Shown: positions 31,999 to 40,254 of the stretch, piece by piece
Numbering within the stretch: position 1 is the first letter of the stretch
Layout: each line of letters starts with the position of its first letter
Source: Pseudomonadota bacterium
GTDB taxonomy: Bacteria; Pseudomonadota; Gammaproteobacteria; Steroidobacterales; MnTg04
Length of the DNA: 64,000 nucleotides
Assembly: GCA_022572885.1 (NCBI GenBank)
Contig: JACZVC010000012.1
Coordinates: 1-64,000 of the forward strand
Reading direction: 5' to 3'
Program-made: the position numbers and the translations under genes
Notes under the pieces: model-generated
The model's database searches: none
What the model was told of the DNA's origin: nothing
The model's input: only the letters and a program-made list of their open reading frames with translations

Positions 31999-33217
31999 TC
32001 TGTCCCCCTTTGTGTGCCTGCCCTTGTGAGGGAGCCGCGCCTGCTTTCAGCTTGTCCAGGTGATCTGCCCAATCCTGCATCATTTCACGTCGTTGGGGCA
32101 GATGAATGGTGCGGTTGTAGGCTCGTCCGTTGGGGTCACGAACCGCATGGGCGAGTTGATGTTCAATGTAGTCAGGACGGAAGCCCAGCACTTCATCTAG
32201 GATGGTCCTGGCCATTGCCCGGAAGCCATGGCCGCTCATTTCTTGCTTGCTAATACCCATGCGTCGCATGGCAGCAAGGATCGCGTTCTCGCTCATGGGT
32301 CGCGCTGTGCTTCGTGCTCCGGGAAAGACATAGCGCCCAAGTCCGGTGAGAGGGTGCAGTTCGCACAGGATGCTAACGGCCTGGCGGGAGAGGGGAACGA
32401 TATGCTGGGTATCAGTCTTGGTGACAGTGAATCGCCATTCTGCCTCGTCCAGGTCGATGTCTGCCCATTCCGCATGGCGCAATTCGCCGGGCCGCACAAA
32501 GACCAAAGGAGCAAGACGGAGGGCGCAGCGCACGGTAAGGGTACCTTCGTAGCCGTCCAGTGCTCGGAGCACCTCAGCGACCTGTTTTGGCTCGGTAACG
32601 GATGCAAAGTGTTTACCCTTAGTCGGTGGAAGTGCACCACGAAGGTCCCCAGATGGGTCTCGTTCGGCACGTCCGGTGGCGATGGCATAGCGAAATACCT
32701 GGCCACAGTTGCCCAAGCCCCGATGGGCGGTTTCCAGTGCACCACGTTGCTCAATTCGCTGAATAACCTCCAGTAATTGAGGCGCGGTGATATCGGCAAT
32801 GGGCTTGCCCCCTATCCAGGGAAATATGTCCCGCTCAAGTCGGCGAATGATCCGGTCCGCATGACTCGCTGACCAGTTGGGGGAGTGCTTGGCGAACCAT
32901 TCCCGAGCAACTACCTCGAAGCTGTTTGCTGCCCGTTGTCCTTTCGCGGCCTTCTGGGCCTTGCGATGCTCGCTAGGATCGACATCATTGGCCAGCAGTT
33001 TCCGCGCCTCGTCACGCCGCCCACGAGCGTCTTTCAACGACACCTCGGGGTAAACGCCAAGCGACAGTCGCTTTTCCTTGCCCCCAAAACGGTACTTTAG
33101 CCGCCACCATTTGCCTCCGCTAGGAGAAACTTCCAGATATAACCCGCCACTGTCATACATCCTTTTGATCTTAGTGCCGGGTTTTGCGTTACGGATAGCG
33201 GTATCTGTCAACGACAT
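31991..33217 (-). CDS. int: P4-type tyrosine integrase
   Basis: 408 residues from the ATG at 33217. The N-terminal DUF4102 domain (MSLTDTAIRNAKPG, GLYLEVSPSGGKWWRLKYRF) and SAM-like core-binding domain are followed by the catalytic domain with Arg in RLAPLVFVRPGEL, HGFRAMARTIL (H-x-x-R), IEHQLAHAV (His) and the nucleophile Tyr in NGRAYNRTIHL. It should recombine the island at the 3' end of ssrA, which lies 165 bp upstream of its start. One GTTGCCCCCAATG motif overlaps its start codon, so integrase binding there could repress its own expression. Confidence 0.95.
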   Translation of the reverse strand: MSLTDTAIRNAKPGTKIKRMYDSGGLYLEVSPSGGKWWRLKYRFGGKEKRLSLGVYPEVSLKDARGRRDEARKLLANDVDPSEHRKAQKAAKGQRAANSFEVVAREWFAKHSPNWSASHADRIIRRLERDIFPWIGGKPIADITAPQLLEVIQRIEQRGALETAHRGLGNCGQVFRYAIATGRAERDPSGDLRGALPPTKGKHFASVTEPKQVAEVLRALDGYEGTLTVRCALRLAPLVFVRPGELRHAEWADIDLDEAEWRFTVTKTDTQHIVPLSRQAVSILCELHPLTGLGRYVFPGARSTARPMSENAILAAMRRMGISKQEMSGHGFRAMARTILDEVLGFRPDYIEHQLAHAVRDPNGRAYNRTIHLPQRREMMQDWADHLDKLKAGAAPSQGQAHKGGQNV

Positions 33218-33247
33218 TGGGGGCAACTCATTAAGGTGATAGCATAC

Positions 33248-33277
33248 TTGCCCCTAATGTTGCCCCCAGTTGCCCCC
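33248..33277. repeat. integrase arm-type repeats, ssrA side
   Basis: CTTGCCCCTAATGTTGCCCC and one further TTGCCCCC follow one another upstream of the integrase gene, with an inverted copy over its start codon (33215-33229). These match the arm repeats at 8922 and 12728. Confidence 0.6.
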
Positions 33278-33343
33278 GGATGTCAACGGATGTTATTGGT
33301 ATTAGACGGACGAAAAATCCAGATAACTTACTGATAATAGATA

Positions 33344-33370
33344 AGAAAAAAGCCGTCCTGGGACGGCTTT
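33344..33370 (-). terminator. ssrA terminator
   Basis: On the minus strand AAAGCCGTCC and GGACGGCTTT form a perfect 10-bp stem followed by six T. It starts 11 nt beyond the ssrA 3' end. As it lies between the core and the integrase, it is the copy contributed by the inserted element. Confidence 0.85.
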
Positions 33371-33380
33371 GAATCTTTTA

Positions 33381-33395
33381 TTGGTGGAGGCGGCG
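33381..33395. repeat. attachment-site core, intact ssrA copy
   Basis: TTGGTGGAGGCGGCG at the 3' end of ssrA. Unlike the other two copies it continues into the rest of the tRNA-like domain (GGAATCGAACCCGC), so this is the junction that keeps the gene functional. Confidence 0.88.
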
Positions 33396-33737
33396 GGAAT
33401 CGAACCCGCGTCCGCAAGCACTCTGCTCAGGGATCTACATGCTTATCCAGTCTATTGATCTTATTGCCGGCTACCCGACGGGCAGGGAAAACCGGAAACC
33501 AGTTCAGAACTTGTTAACGCTGGAACCCTGAACAAATTCCAGTCGCGATCTTGTGTAAGGTGACGCCCGAAACATATCCACAAGAAAATATTGTCGCGGA
33601 CGCTAGCGGGATTTAAGCCGCTAGTGCGTAGTTGTTGTCGTTTGCAACTATACAGTTTGCAGTTGGATTAACGAGGAACCCTGCACCTCGGCATGCACCC
33701 GGAGGTTCGCTACCCACGTCGAAGCCAGGTCGCCCCC
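33382..33737 (-). ncRNA. ssrA: transfer-messenger RNA (tmRNA)
   Basis: The 5' end GGGGGCG pairs with CGCCTCC before ACCA at the 3' end, and GGTTCGATTCCCGCC is the T-arm region. The 5' part reads GACCTGGCTTCGACGTGGG as in other tmRNAs. The tag frame (33613-33645) encodes ANDNNYALAA and then TAA, close to other gammaproteobacterial tags. It rescues stalled ribosomes together with SmpB, encoded 65 bp downstream on the map. The 3' end is the integration site of the island. Confidence 0.95.
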
Positions 33738-33802
33738 AGAGTGTCTATACTACACCTTTGCCGTGCCTGAAATGGGGTCTGCGGCGCAAAATTTGAGATC
33801 GA

Positions 33803-34282
33803 TTAGCTGTGCTTCAGGATGCGTTCTTTTTGCCGCTTCCAGTCTCGGTCTTTGTCCGTGGCGCGCTTGTCGTGCTGTTTCTTGCCCTTGGCCAGGCCCA
33901 GGTCGAGCTTGGCGCGGCCTTTTTTCCAGTAGAGGCTCAGCGGGATCAGCGTATAGCCTTTGCGCTCGACCGAACCAATCAGGCGGTCGAGTTCGCGGCG
34001 GTGGAGCAGCAATTTCCGGTTCCGCGTCGGGTCGGCCTTGACGTGGGTCGATGCGGAACTCAACGGGGAAAAGTGCGCGCCCAGCAACCACGCCTCGGCA
34101 TCTTTGATGACCACGTAGCTTTCCTTGAGCTGGGCACGGCCGGCCCTGAGGCTTTTCGCCTCCCAGCCCTGTAGCGCCAGTCCGGCCTCGAGGTTCTCTT
34201 CGATAAAGAAATCGTGCCGCGCCTTGCGGTTGGTCACAATGACGTTCGAGGCCGTACCTCGCTTTTTTTTTCTTGCTGCCAT
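33803..34282 (-). CDS. smpB: SsrA-binding protein SmpB
   Basis: 159 residues: [33 protein letters not shown], then [31 protein letters not shown], the complete SmpB beta-barrel with its basic C-terminal tail. It binds the tRNA-like part of tmRNA in trans-translation. It is on the same strand as ssrA and upstream of it in transcription. Confidence 0.97.
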   Translation of the reverse strand: MAARKKKRGTASNVIVTNRKARHDFFIEENLEAGLALQGWEAKSLRAGRAQLKESYVVIKDAEAWLLGAHFSPLSSASTHVKADPTRNRKLLLHRRELDRLIGSVERKGYTLIPLSLYWKKGRAKLDLGLAKGKKQHDKRATDKDRDWKRQKERILKHS

Positions 34283-34435
34283 GATTTCGAAGTCCTGTTC
34301 GCGCGCATTCTACCGGGGAGTGGCCGGAAAATGTTGCTTTGCATGCAATTTGTCCAGTGGACAAAATCATCTGCCAGTTGTCTGTAGAATAAATTTCATC
34401 CAGAATCGCGGCTTTCGCGGTAGGTTGGATAAAAC

Positions 34436-35848
34436 ATGAATAATCAAATGGCTGCCACCGTAAAGCGTCAATCCCTGCAGGGCCAGTGGTCGACGCGCAT
34501 GGCCTTTATTCTCGCGGTTACCGGCTCGGCGGTCGGTCTGGGGAATATCTGGAAGTTTCCCTATATCGCCGGTGAAAACGGTGGTGGGGCCTTTGTCCTG
34601 ATTTACCTGCTCTGCGTTTTTATGGTCGGTCTGCCGATCATGATGTCCGAGATCCTGATCGGCCGGCGTGGCCGGCGCAACCCGGTCACGACGATGAGGA
34701 TAGTCGGCGAAGAGGAGGGCGGCAGCCGCAACTGGGCCCTGGTCGGCATCATGGGGATCATCGCAGGCGTGTTGATTCTTTCTTTTTACAGCGTCATTGC
34801 CGGTTGGGCGATGTCCTATGTTTTTTCGACGGCTGGCGGCACCTTTGTCGATGCCGATGCGAGTCAGGTCAAGTCGATATTCGAACAGCTATCGGGTAGC
34901 TGGAAACTCTCGGCTTTCTGGCACACGGTTTTTATTGTAATCACGGTAGCTGTCGTTGCGCAGGGTGTGCAAAGAGGTCTGGAGCGGCTGGTGAAAATCC
35001 TGATGCCGGCCTTGCTTGTTTTACTGCTGATATTGCTGGTGTTCAGCATGAACTCCGGTTACTTCGGTCAGGCCGTCGAGTTCATGTTCCGGCCGAATTT
35101 CAGCGCGCTGACACCTTCCGGCGTGCTGGTTGCACTGGGCCACGCCTTCTTCACGCTGAGCCTGGGGATGGGCGCGGTGATGGCCTATGGCGCTTATTTG
35201 CCGGAAGGTACATCGATCACCAGTACCTCGGTGATCGTGGTGCTGGCAGACACGGGGATCGCCTTGCTGGCAGGCCTGATTATTTTTCCGGTGGTTTTTG
35301 CGAACGGCCTCGAGTCGGATGCCGGGCCCGGGCTGATCTTCCAGACCCTCCCGCTGGCTTTTGGGCAGATGCCTGGCGGCGTGTTTTTCGGCACGCTGTT
35401 TTTCATATTGCTGAGTTTCGCCGCCTGGACCTCATCGATCGGCATGATCGAGCCGGCAGTCGCCTGGATGTCGGAGAGCAAGGGCATCAAAAGAGGCGTA
35501 GCTGCCGGCATACTCGGCGGATTTACCTGGGTAATCGGTTTTGGCACGGTGTTTTCGTGGAACCTGTGGCAAGACAAGACATTCTTTCAAGGGACTTTTT
35601 TCGACAACCTCGATTACCTGATCAGCAATGTTGCGCTGCCGCTCGGTGGTTTGATGATCACGATATTCGCCGGCTGGGTGATGTGCAGGAATTCGACCAG
35701 CGATGAACTGAACTGCGGGACCGGAGCGATGTACAAAGGCTGGCGCTTCCTGGCGCGCTATGTCGCGCCGGTTGCGGTGATCCTGGTGTTGATCGAGGCG
35801 GCGAGCGGCGGCATAGTTTCGGACTACCTGTCAAAGATCGGAGATTAG
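34436..35848 (+). CDS. SNF-family Na+-dependent transporter
   Basis: 470 residues with about 11-12 membrane helices of the LeuT fold. The N-terminal signature WSTRMAFILAVTGSAVGLGN and WKFPYIAGENGGGAFVLIYL includes the unwound first helix that binds Na+ and substrate. The substrate is probably an amino acid. It is divergent from smpB. The short C-terminal extension ends 7 bp before ratA. Confidence 0.93.
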   Translation: MNNQMAATVKRQSLQGQWSTRMAFILAVTGSAVGLGNIWKFPYIAGENGGGAFVLIYLLCVFMVGLPIMMSEILIGRRGRRNPVTTMRIVGEEEGGSRNWALVGIMGIIAGVLILSFYSVIAGWAMSYVFSTAGGTFVDADASQVKSIFEQLSGSWKLSAFWHTVFIVITVAVVAQGVQRGLERLVKILMPALLVLLLILLVFSMNSGYFGQAVEFMFRPNFSALTPSGVLVALGHAFFTLSLGMGAVMAYGAYLPEGTSITSTSVIVVLADTGIALLAGLIIFPVVFANGLESDAGPGLIFQTLPLAFGQMPGGVFFGTLFFILLSFAAWTSSIGMIEPAVAWMSESKGIKRGVAAGILGGFTWVIGFGTVFSWNLWQDKTFFQGTFFDNLDYLISNVALPLGGLMITIFAGWVMCRNSTSDELNCGTGAMYKGWRFLARYVAPVAVILVLIEAASGGIVSDYLSKIGD

Positions 35849-35855
35849 TCACGGC

Positions 35856-36287
35856 GTGAAACGAATCCGCCGAAGTGCGCTGGTGCCGTTTAGCGCCCGG
35901 CAAATGTTCTCGTTGGTGGACGATGTCCCGCGGTACCCGGAATTTTTGCCGTGGTGCAGCGATTCCGAAGTGCTGACTCGTGAGCCCGGCCGGGTGCTGG
36001 CCAGGCTGGAAGTCAGCAAGGGCACATTTCGCAAAAGTTTTACCACCACCAACCGGATAGAGCCTTACTCGGGTATTTATATGGTGCTGGAAGAAGGGCC
36101 ATTCAGCATGTTCGAAGGGAACTGGACCTTTGCGGAACTCCGCGACGATGCCTGCAAGGTCGAACTCGATCTCCAGTTTGAATTTACCAGCCCGCTGATG
36201 TCGATGATTCTGAGCCCGTTATTTGAAGATATCGGCAATACTCTGGTTGATGCCTTCTCAAGACGGGCTGAGTCTGTCTATGCCTGA
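35856..36287 (+). CDS. ratA: RatA/COQ10-like START-domain protein
   Basis: 143 residues from a GTG. RSALVPFSARQMFSLVDDV, YPEFLPWCSDSEV, then FTSPLMSMILSPLFEDI are typical of the RatA/COQ10 polyketide-cyclase-like family. E. coli RatA was described as an inhibitor of ribosome subunit association; homologues bind ubiquinone. It overlaps rnfH by 8 bp, the usual gammaproteobacterial arrangement next to smpB. Confidence 0.9.
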   Translation: MKRIRRSALVPFSARQMFSLVDDVPRYPEFLPWCSDSEVLTREPGRVLARLEVSKGTFRKSFTTTNRIEPYSGIYMVLEEGPFSMFEGNWTFAELRDDACKVELDLQFEFTSPLMSMILSPLFEDIGNTLVDAFSRRAESVYA

Positions 36288-36594
36288 ATACATCGATATC
36301 GAAGTTGCCTACGCGAGGCCGGGAAAGCAATTGATCGTGCCCCTCAACGTGCCCGTCGGCACGACTATCGAAAAGGCCATCGCGTTGTCCCGGATAGCGC
36401 AAAAATTCACGGAAATCGATCCTGGAAAGCTGGTCGTGGGGATTTTTGGCAAACGGGCGAAGCTGGATCACCGGCTCGCCGACGGTGAGCGCATCGAAAT
36501 TTACCGACCGTTGAAAGCGGACCCGCGGGAGATTCGGCGGCAACTGGCCGCGCAGGGCAAAACCATGGGCAAGGCCAGGAAAACCGATCAGTAG
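36280..36594 (+). CDS. rnfH: RnfH/RatB family ubiquitin-like protein
   Basis: 104 residues starting MPEYIDIEVAYARPGKQLIV. DHRLADGERIEIYRPLKADPREIRRQLA is the family signature. It has a beta-grasp fold of unclear function. It overlaps ratA and converges with bamE, the two stops overlapping by a few bases. Confidence 0.92.
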   Translation: MPEYIDIEVAYARPGKQLIVPLNVPVGTTIEKAIALSRIAQKFTEIDPGKLVVGIFGKRAKLDHRLADGERIEIYRPLKADPREIRRQLAAQGKTMGKARKTDQ

Positions 36595-36968
36595 CCTGAT
36601 GCTTCGTCGGTCGAAGGCTCCCCGGCAATCCTGTCAAAACGGCTAACCTGGTCGCCATCAAAGAAAACCACAAAATGATGGGTGGTTTTTTCGCGGGTTT
36701 TCCCCTCCTTGAAATAGTAATAATAATCCCAGCGATCCTTATCGAAAGGATTGTTGACCAGTGGCGTACCCAGCAAAAACCGGACTTGCAGGCGGGTCAT
36801 TCCGATTTCGACTTGTTCGATGAGATCCGCATCCAGCAGATTGCCCTGCTGAATGTTGATGCGATAGACGCAGCCGCCGGCCAAGGCGGCAGCGACCAGC
36901 ATCGCTGCAACCAGGTTCAATCGGCGAACCAGTGGACTATAATTATATTGGTTTTTTGGCGCATTCAT
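36588..36968 (-). CDS. bamE: outer-membrane assembly lipoprotein BamE
   Basis: 126 residues. The lipoprotein signal has the lipobox LAGGC, followed by IQQGNLLDADLIEQVEIGMTRLQVRFLLGTP and DRWDYYYYFK, which is the SmpA/OmlA domain. It is a component of the BAM complex and is divergent from fur. Confidence 0.95.
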   Translation of the reverse strand: MNAPKNQYNYSPLVRRLNLVAAMLVAAALAGGCVYRINIQQGNLLDADLIEQVEIGMTRLQVRFLLGTPLVNNPFDKDRWDYYYYFKEGKTREKTTHHFVVFFDGDQVSRFDRIAGEPSTDEASGY

Positions 36969-37077
36969 GTACGGGTCGGCTCGTGTTTAGCGTACAATTT
37001 TTGTTGGCAGCAGCCTGCCGCAAGCCGGCAGGCGTGGCATCATAGCGTATCAGACAGGCTTGCCGGCGGGAAATTCG

Positions 37078-37509
37078 ATGGAACGCAGCGAACTGAGAAA
37101 AGCGGGACTCAAGGTAACGCAGCCGCGGATGCGGATATTGAACATCCTGGAAAGCAGCGACCAGCGCCATATGAGCGCCGAGGATATCTACAAGTCGCTG
37201 CTGGAGTCGGGCGAGGATATCGGCCTGGCGACAGTCTATCGGGTTCTCACCCAGTTCCAGACGGCCGGTCTTGTGTCGCGGCATAATTTCGATGGTGGTC
37301 ATTCTGTTTTTGAACTGGATACGGGCGTTCATCACGATCATATCGTGTGCAACGATTGTGGCCGCATCGAAGAATTCATGAACCCGGTTATCGAAAGCCG
37401 GCAGGAGGAGATCGCGAAGGAACACGGGTTCAGCCTGGTCGCGCACTCGATGATTCTTTACGGTCGCTGCCTGAACCCGGACTGCCCGCACCGGACCGAC
37501 GAGAATTAA
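37078..37509 (+). CDS. fur: ferric uptake regulator Fur
   Basis: 143 residues from the ATG at 37078. It has the winged helix (LRKAGLKVTQPRMRILNIL, GLATVYRVLTQF), metal-binding HHDHIVCNDCG, and a C-terminal CLNPDCPH that can hold a structural zinc. It represses iron-uptake genes with Fe2+ as co-repressor. The divergent bamE neighbour is the common arrangement. Confidence 0.95.
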   Translation: MERSELRKAGLKVTQPRMRILNILESSDQRHMSAEDIYKSLLESGEDIGLATVYRVLTQFQTAGLVSRHNFDGGHSVFELDTGVHHDHIVCNDCGRIEEFMNPVIESRQEEIAKEHGFSLVAHSMILYGRCLNPDCPHRTDEN

Positions 37510-37513
37510 TTGC

Positions 37514-39190
37514 TTATCTGCTTGCGGTCCGGGCAATCATTTCCCGCGCGTGTTCCCTGGTCTTGGTCGTGATATCCACGCCGCCGAGCATGCGTGCGAG
37601 TTCTTCGACTTTTTCTTCGCCTTCAAGATGGCTGAGCGCCGTTCGCGTGGTTTTGCCATCGGTAATTTTCATGATGCGCAGGTGCTGATGGGACTGGCTC
37701 GCAACCTGCGGGAGATGAGTTACGCACATCACCTGGTAACGCCCGCCGAGTTCGCGCAGGTGCCGCCCGACAATTTCCGCAACACCGCCCCCGATACCGC
37801 TATCGACCTCATCGAACACCAGGCTGGGGACCTGGCTGCTATCGGCAAGAATCACCTGGACGGCCAGGCTGATACGGGATAGCTCGCCGCCTGACGCTAC
37901 TTTGCCGATCGCTTGTTCCGGTTGTCCCGGGTTGGCGGCGACCAGGAACTCGATGTCATCCAGGCCTTTGGCCGAATAATTCGATTCAGCGACTTCCGTT
38001 ACCTGGCAAACAAAGCGTCCGCCGGGCATGCCGAGTTTTTGCATCACCGCGCTGACTTCGCTGCTGAGCCTGGTGGCGTTGCGAACCCTGATTGCGGAAA
38101 GCTTTTTGGCAAACTCCAGGTAATTGCTTTTCGCCCGGGTGACGTCTACGGTCAGTTTTTCAAGCCGGCTTTCGGCATTCTCCAGGTTTTCCAACTCGGT
38201 CTGCATCGTTGCCAGGTGCGCCAGTAGCCGATGGGGTTCCAGCTTGTGCTTGCGCGCCAGTTCATGCGCGCTGTCGAGCCTGGATTCCACCTGCCGCTGC
38301 CGCTCGGGGTCGATTTCCATGCCATCGAGATAACGGCGCAGGTCTTCGGCCGCTTCTGAAATCCGGATGTCCGCTTCGCCGATCATCTCCAGCGTCGCTT
38401 TGAGCGACGGATCGAGTTCCACCGCACCGCCGACCGCGCTGGCGGCCTGGGACACCAAAGACTGCGCAGATCCATTGTCGTTCTCGTACAGAAATTGCAG
38501 TGCCTGCTGGGCCCTTTCCATCAGCATGCCCGAATGCGCCAGTTTTTTTCGCTCAAGCTCGAGTTGCTCCAGTTCACCGTCTTGCAGCGCCAGCGCATCG
38601 AGTTCGCGGACCTGGTATCGCAACAGGTCCAGCCGCGCTTCACGGTCCTTTTGCTGATCCTGTACTGAGTTCAGGTCCGCCGCCAGTGACTGCCAGTTGC
38701 GGTGGGAGCGCTCGACATCCTGGCCAAGGTCCGCATGACCGCCATGGGTATCCAGCAGTTCCATCTGGGTCGGTTTGCGGAGCAGCGACTGATGCGCGTG
38801 CTGGCCATGAATATCGACCAGTTGCTCGCCGAGTTCGGTCAGCGAGCGCAGCGGGACCGATTGACCGTTGATAAAGGACTTCGAGCGGCCTTCACGGCTG
38901 ATGACCCGCCGCAATACGCATTCATCCTCTGAATCCAGGGCTTGCTCGCGCAGCCAGGCGAGCGCAGGCGAGTCAGGGTCGATTTCAAAACTTGCGGTAA
39001 TCTCGGCTCGCTCGGCGCCATGGCGAACCGTGGCGCTGTCTGCGCGGTCACCGAGCACCAGCCCCAACGCGCCGACCAGGATGGATTTCCCGGCGCCGGT
39101 CTCACCGGTCAGTACGGTCATTCCCGGACTCAGTTCCAGTTCTGCTTCGTCGATGATGGCGAAGTTGCGAATTCTGATATGGCTCAGCAT
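37514..39190 (-). CDS. recN: DNA repair ATPase RecN
   Basis: 558 residues, SMC-like: Walker A TGETGAGKSILVGAL near the N-terminus, a long coiled coil, then VASGGELSRISLAVQV and Walker B SLVFDEVDSGIGGGVAEIVG. It acts in double-strand-break repair. It is downstream of nadK on the same strand, 7 bp apart, so the two are cotranscribed. Confidence 0.97.
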   Translation of the reverse strand: MLSHIRIRNFAIIDEAELELSPGMTVLTGETGAGKSILVGALGLVLGDRADSATVRHGAERAEITASFEIDPDSPALAWLREQALDSEDECVLRRVISREGRSKSFINGQSVPLRSLTELGEQLVDIHGQHAHQSLLRKPTQMELLDTHGGHADLGQDVERSHRNWQSLAADLNSVQDQQKDREARLDLLRYQVRELDALALQDGELEQLELERKKLAHSGMLMERAQQALQFLYENDNGSAQSLVSQAASAVGGAVELDPSLKATLEMIGEADIRISEAAEDLRRYLDGMEIDPERQRQVESRLDSAHELARKHKLEPHRLLAHLATMQTELENLENAESRLEKLTVDVTRAKSNYLEFAKKLSAIRVRNATRLSSEVSAVMQKLGMPGGRFVCQVTEVAESNYSAKGLDDIEFLVAANPGQPEQAIGKVASGGELSRISLAVQVILADSSQVPSLVFDEVDSGIGGGVAEIVGRHLRELGGRYQVMCVTHLPQVASQSHQHLRIMKITDGKTTRTALSHLEGEEKVEELARMLGGVDITTKTREHAREMIARTASR

Positions 39191-39197
39191 GGCGCGG

Positions 39198-40097
39198 TCA
39201 GCTCGTTGGCTCGCGGTTGCTCCGACTGCTGTCTCCCCAGCGCAGCTTGGATCGCAACATGCGGTAATAATCGTAATCGGCGGGATGAATCAGCGTCAGG
39301 CGTTGCTTGCTGGCGCGGATCGACAGCGTCTGGTTCTCGTCCATATTCCCAAGCAGGTGGCCATCGCAAAAAATCGGCACGTTACCGCGCGGCGATCGCG
39401 CCAGCCGCAGGCTGATGGCGGAGTCCGCGGGGATCACTATCGGCCGGTCGCTGAGCGTATGCGGGCAAACAGGAACCAGCAACAAAGCGTCGAGAGACGG
39501 TTGAATGATGGGTCCGCCGCAGGAAAGCGCATAGGCGGTCGAGCCGGTTGCGGTCGCGACGATCAGCCCATCGCCGGTGTGGGTGTTGACGTACTGGCCA
39601 TCGACCATGGTCTCTATATCGACCATGCGGCCGGTCTCCGAACGCTGAATGACCACATCGTTGAGTGCGTTTAGCGTTTGCTCCTTTGCTCCGCTGCTCA
39701 AGGAGACCTCCAGGTACAGTCGCTGGTCCTCCTGGTAATTGCCGGCCAGCACTTCGTCTACCTTCGGCAGCATGTCGACCTGACCGATATCGGCCAGAAA
39801 GCCGAGCCGGCCGCGATTGATGCCAAGCACCGGCGTGGTACTGCCGGCGACCAGCGAAGCCGCGTCCAGCATGGTTCCATCACCACCAATGGCGATCAAA
39901 AGGTCGGCGGTGGCAGCAAGTTTTTCCGGGTCACACGCCTGCGCGCCGGGCAAATCGATTTTCCCGGCGGTCGCCGCCGGGAGCAGCACTTCGCGACCGG
40001 TCGCCAACAGGTGTGCACCCAGGGCTGCCATGGCCTGGGCTTCAGCGCTCTCCCGATGCTTGCCGACCAGCGCGATTTTTCGGAATTGCTTGTTCAT
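39198..40097 (-). CDS. nadK: NAD kinase
   Basis: 299 residues with the diagnostic GGDGTMLDAASL, GRLGFLADI, and TGSTAYALSCGGPI motifs. It phosphorylates NAD+ to NADP+. It forms an operon with recN and is divergent from hrcA. Confidence 0.97.
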   Translation of the reverse strand: MNKQFRKIALVGKHRESAEAQAMAALGAHLLATGREVLLPAATAGKIDLPGAQACDPEKLAATADLLIAIGGDGTMLDAASLVAGSTTPVLGINRGRLGFLADIGQVDMLPKVDEVLAGNYQEDQRLYLEVSLSSGAKEQTLNALNDVVIQRSETGRMVDIETMVDGQYVNTHTGDGLIVATATGSTAYALSCGGPIIQPSLDALLLVPVCPHTLSDRPIVIPADSAISLRLARSPRGNVPIFCDGHLLGNMDENQTLSIRASKQRLTLIHPADYDYYRMLRSKLRWGDSSRSNREPTS

Positions 40098-40172
40098 ATC
40101 GATTCCGCGCTTTGTAGCACGTTGCTGATTTTGTGGCCAGAGCCGGGTCTTTCACGGCCGGCCGGGTTTAGC

Positions 40173-40202
40173 TTGACAGCCTGTTCTGCGCATTGATAGG
40201 TT
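40173..40202 (+). promoter_or_regulatory. putative sigma-70 promoter of hrcA
   Basis: TTGACA at 40173-40178 and TAGGTT at 40197-40202, with an 18-bp spacer, lie about 50 bp before hrcA. The -35 is perfect and the -10 weak. No CIRCE inverted repeat is seen in the intergenic region. Confidence 0.4.
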
Positions 40203-40254
40203 CACCTGACAATCCCGCGTGGAGATTGCCTGTGCAACTGAGTCCAGACCGGTG

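Larger units (their letters stand above)
8845..33395. mobile_element. composite ssrA-integrated island (two tandem elements)
   Basis: The region lies between the outermost copies of the 15-bp core TTGGTGGAGGCGGCG, which forms the 3' end of ssrA (minus strand). A third copy at 12651 splits it into elements of 3.8 and 20.7 kb. All three copies have the same orientation, as expected for successive site-specific integrations. The integrase sits next to the ssrA-side junction with its start codon facing ssrA. The content is accessory throughout: toxin-antitoxin genes, defence-like genes, transposon derivatives and orphan genes. Core genes begin directly beyond ssrA on the right. Confidence 0.85.
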
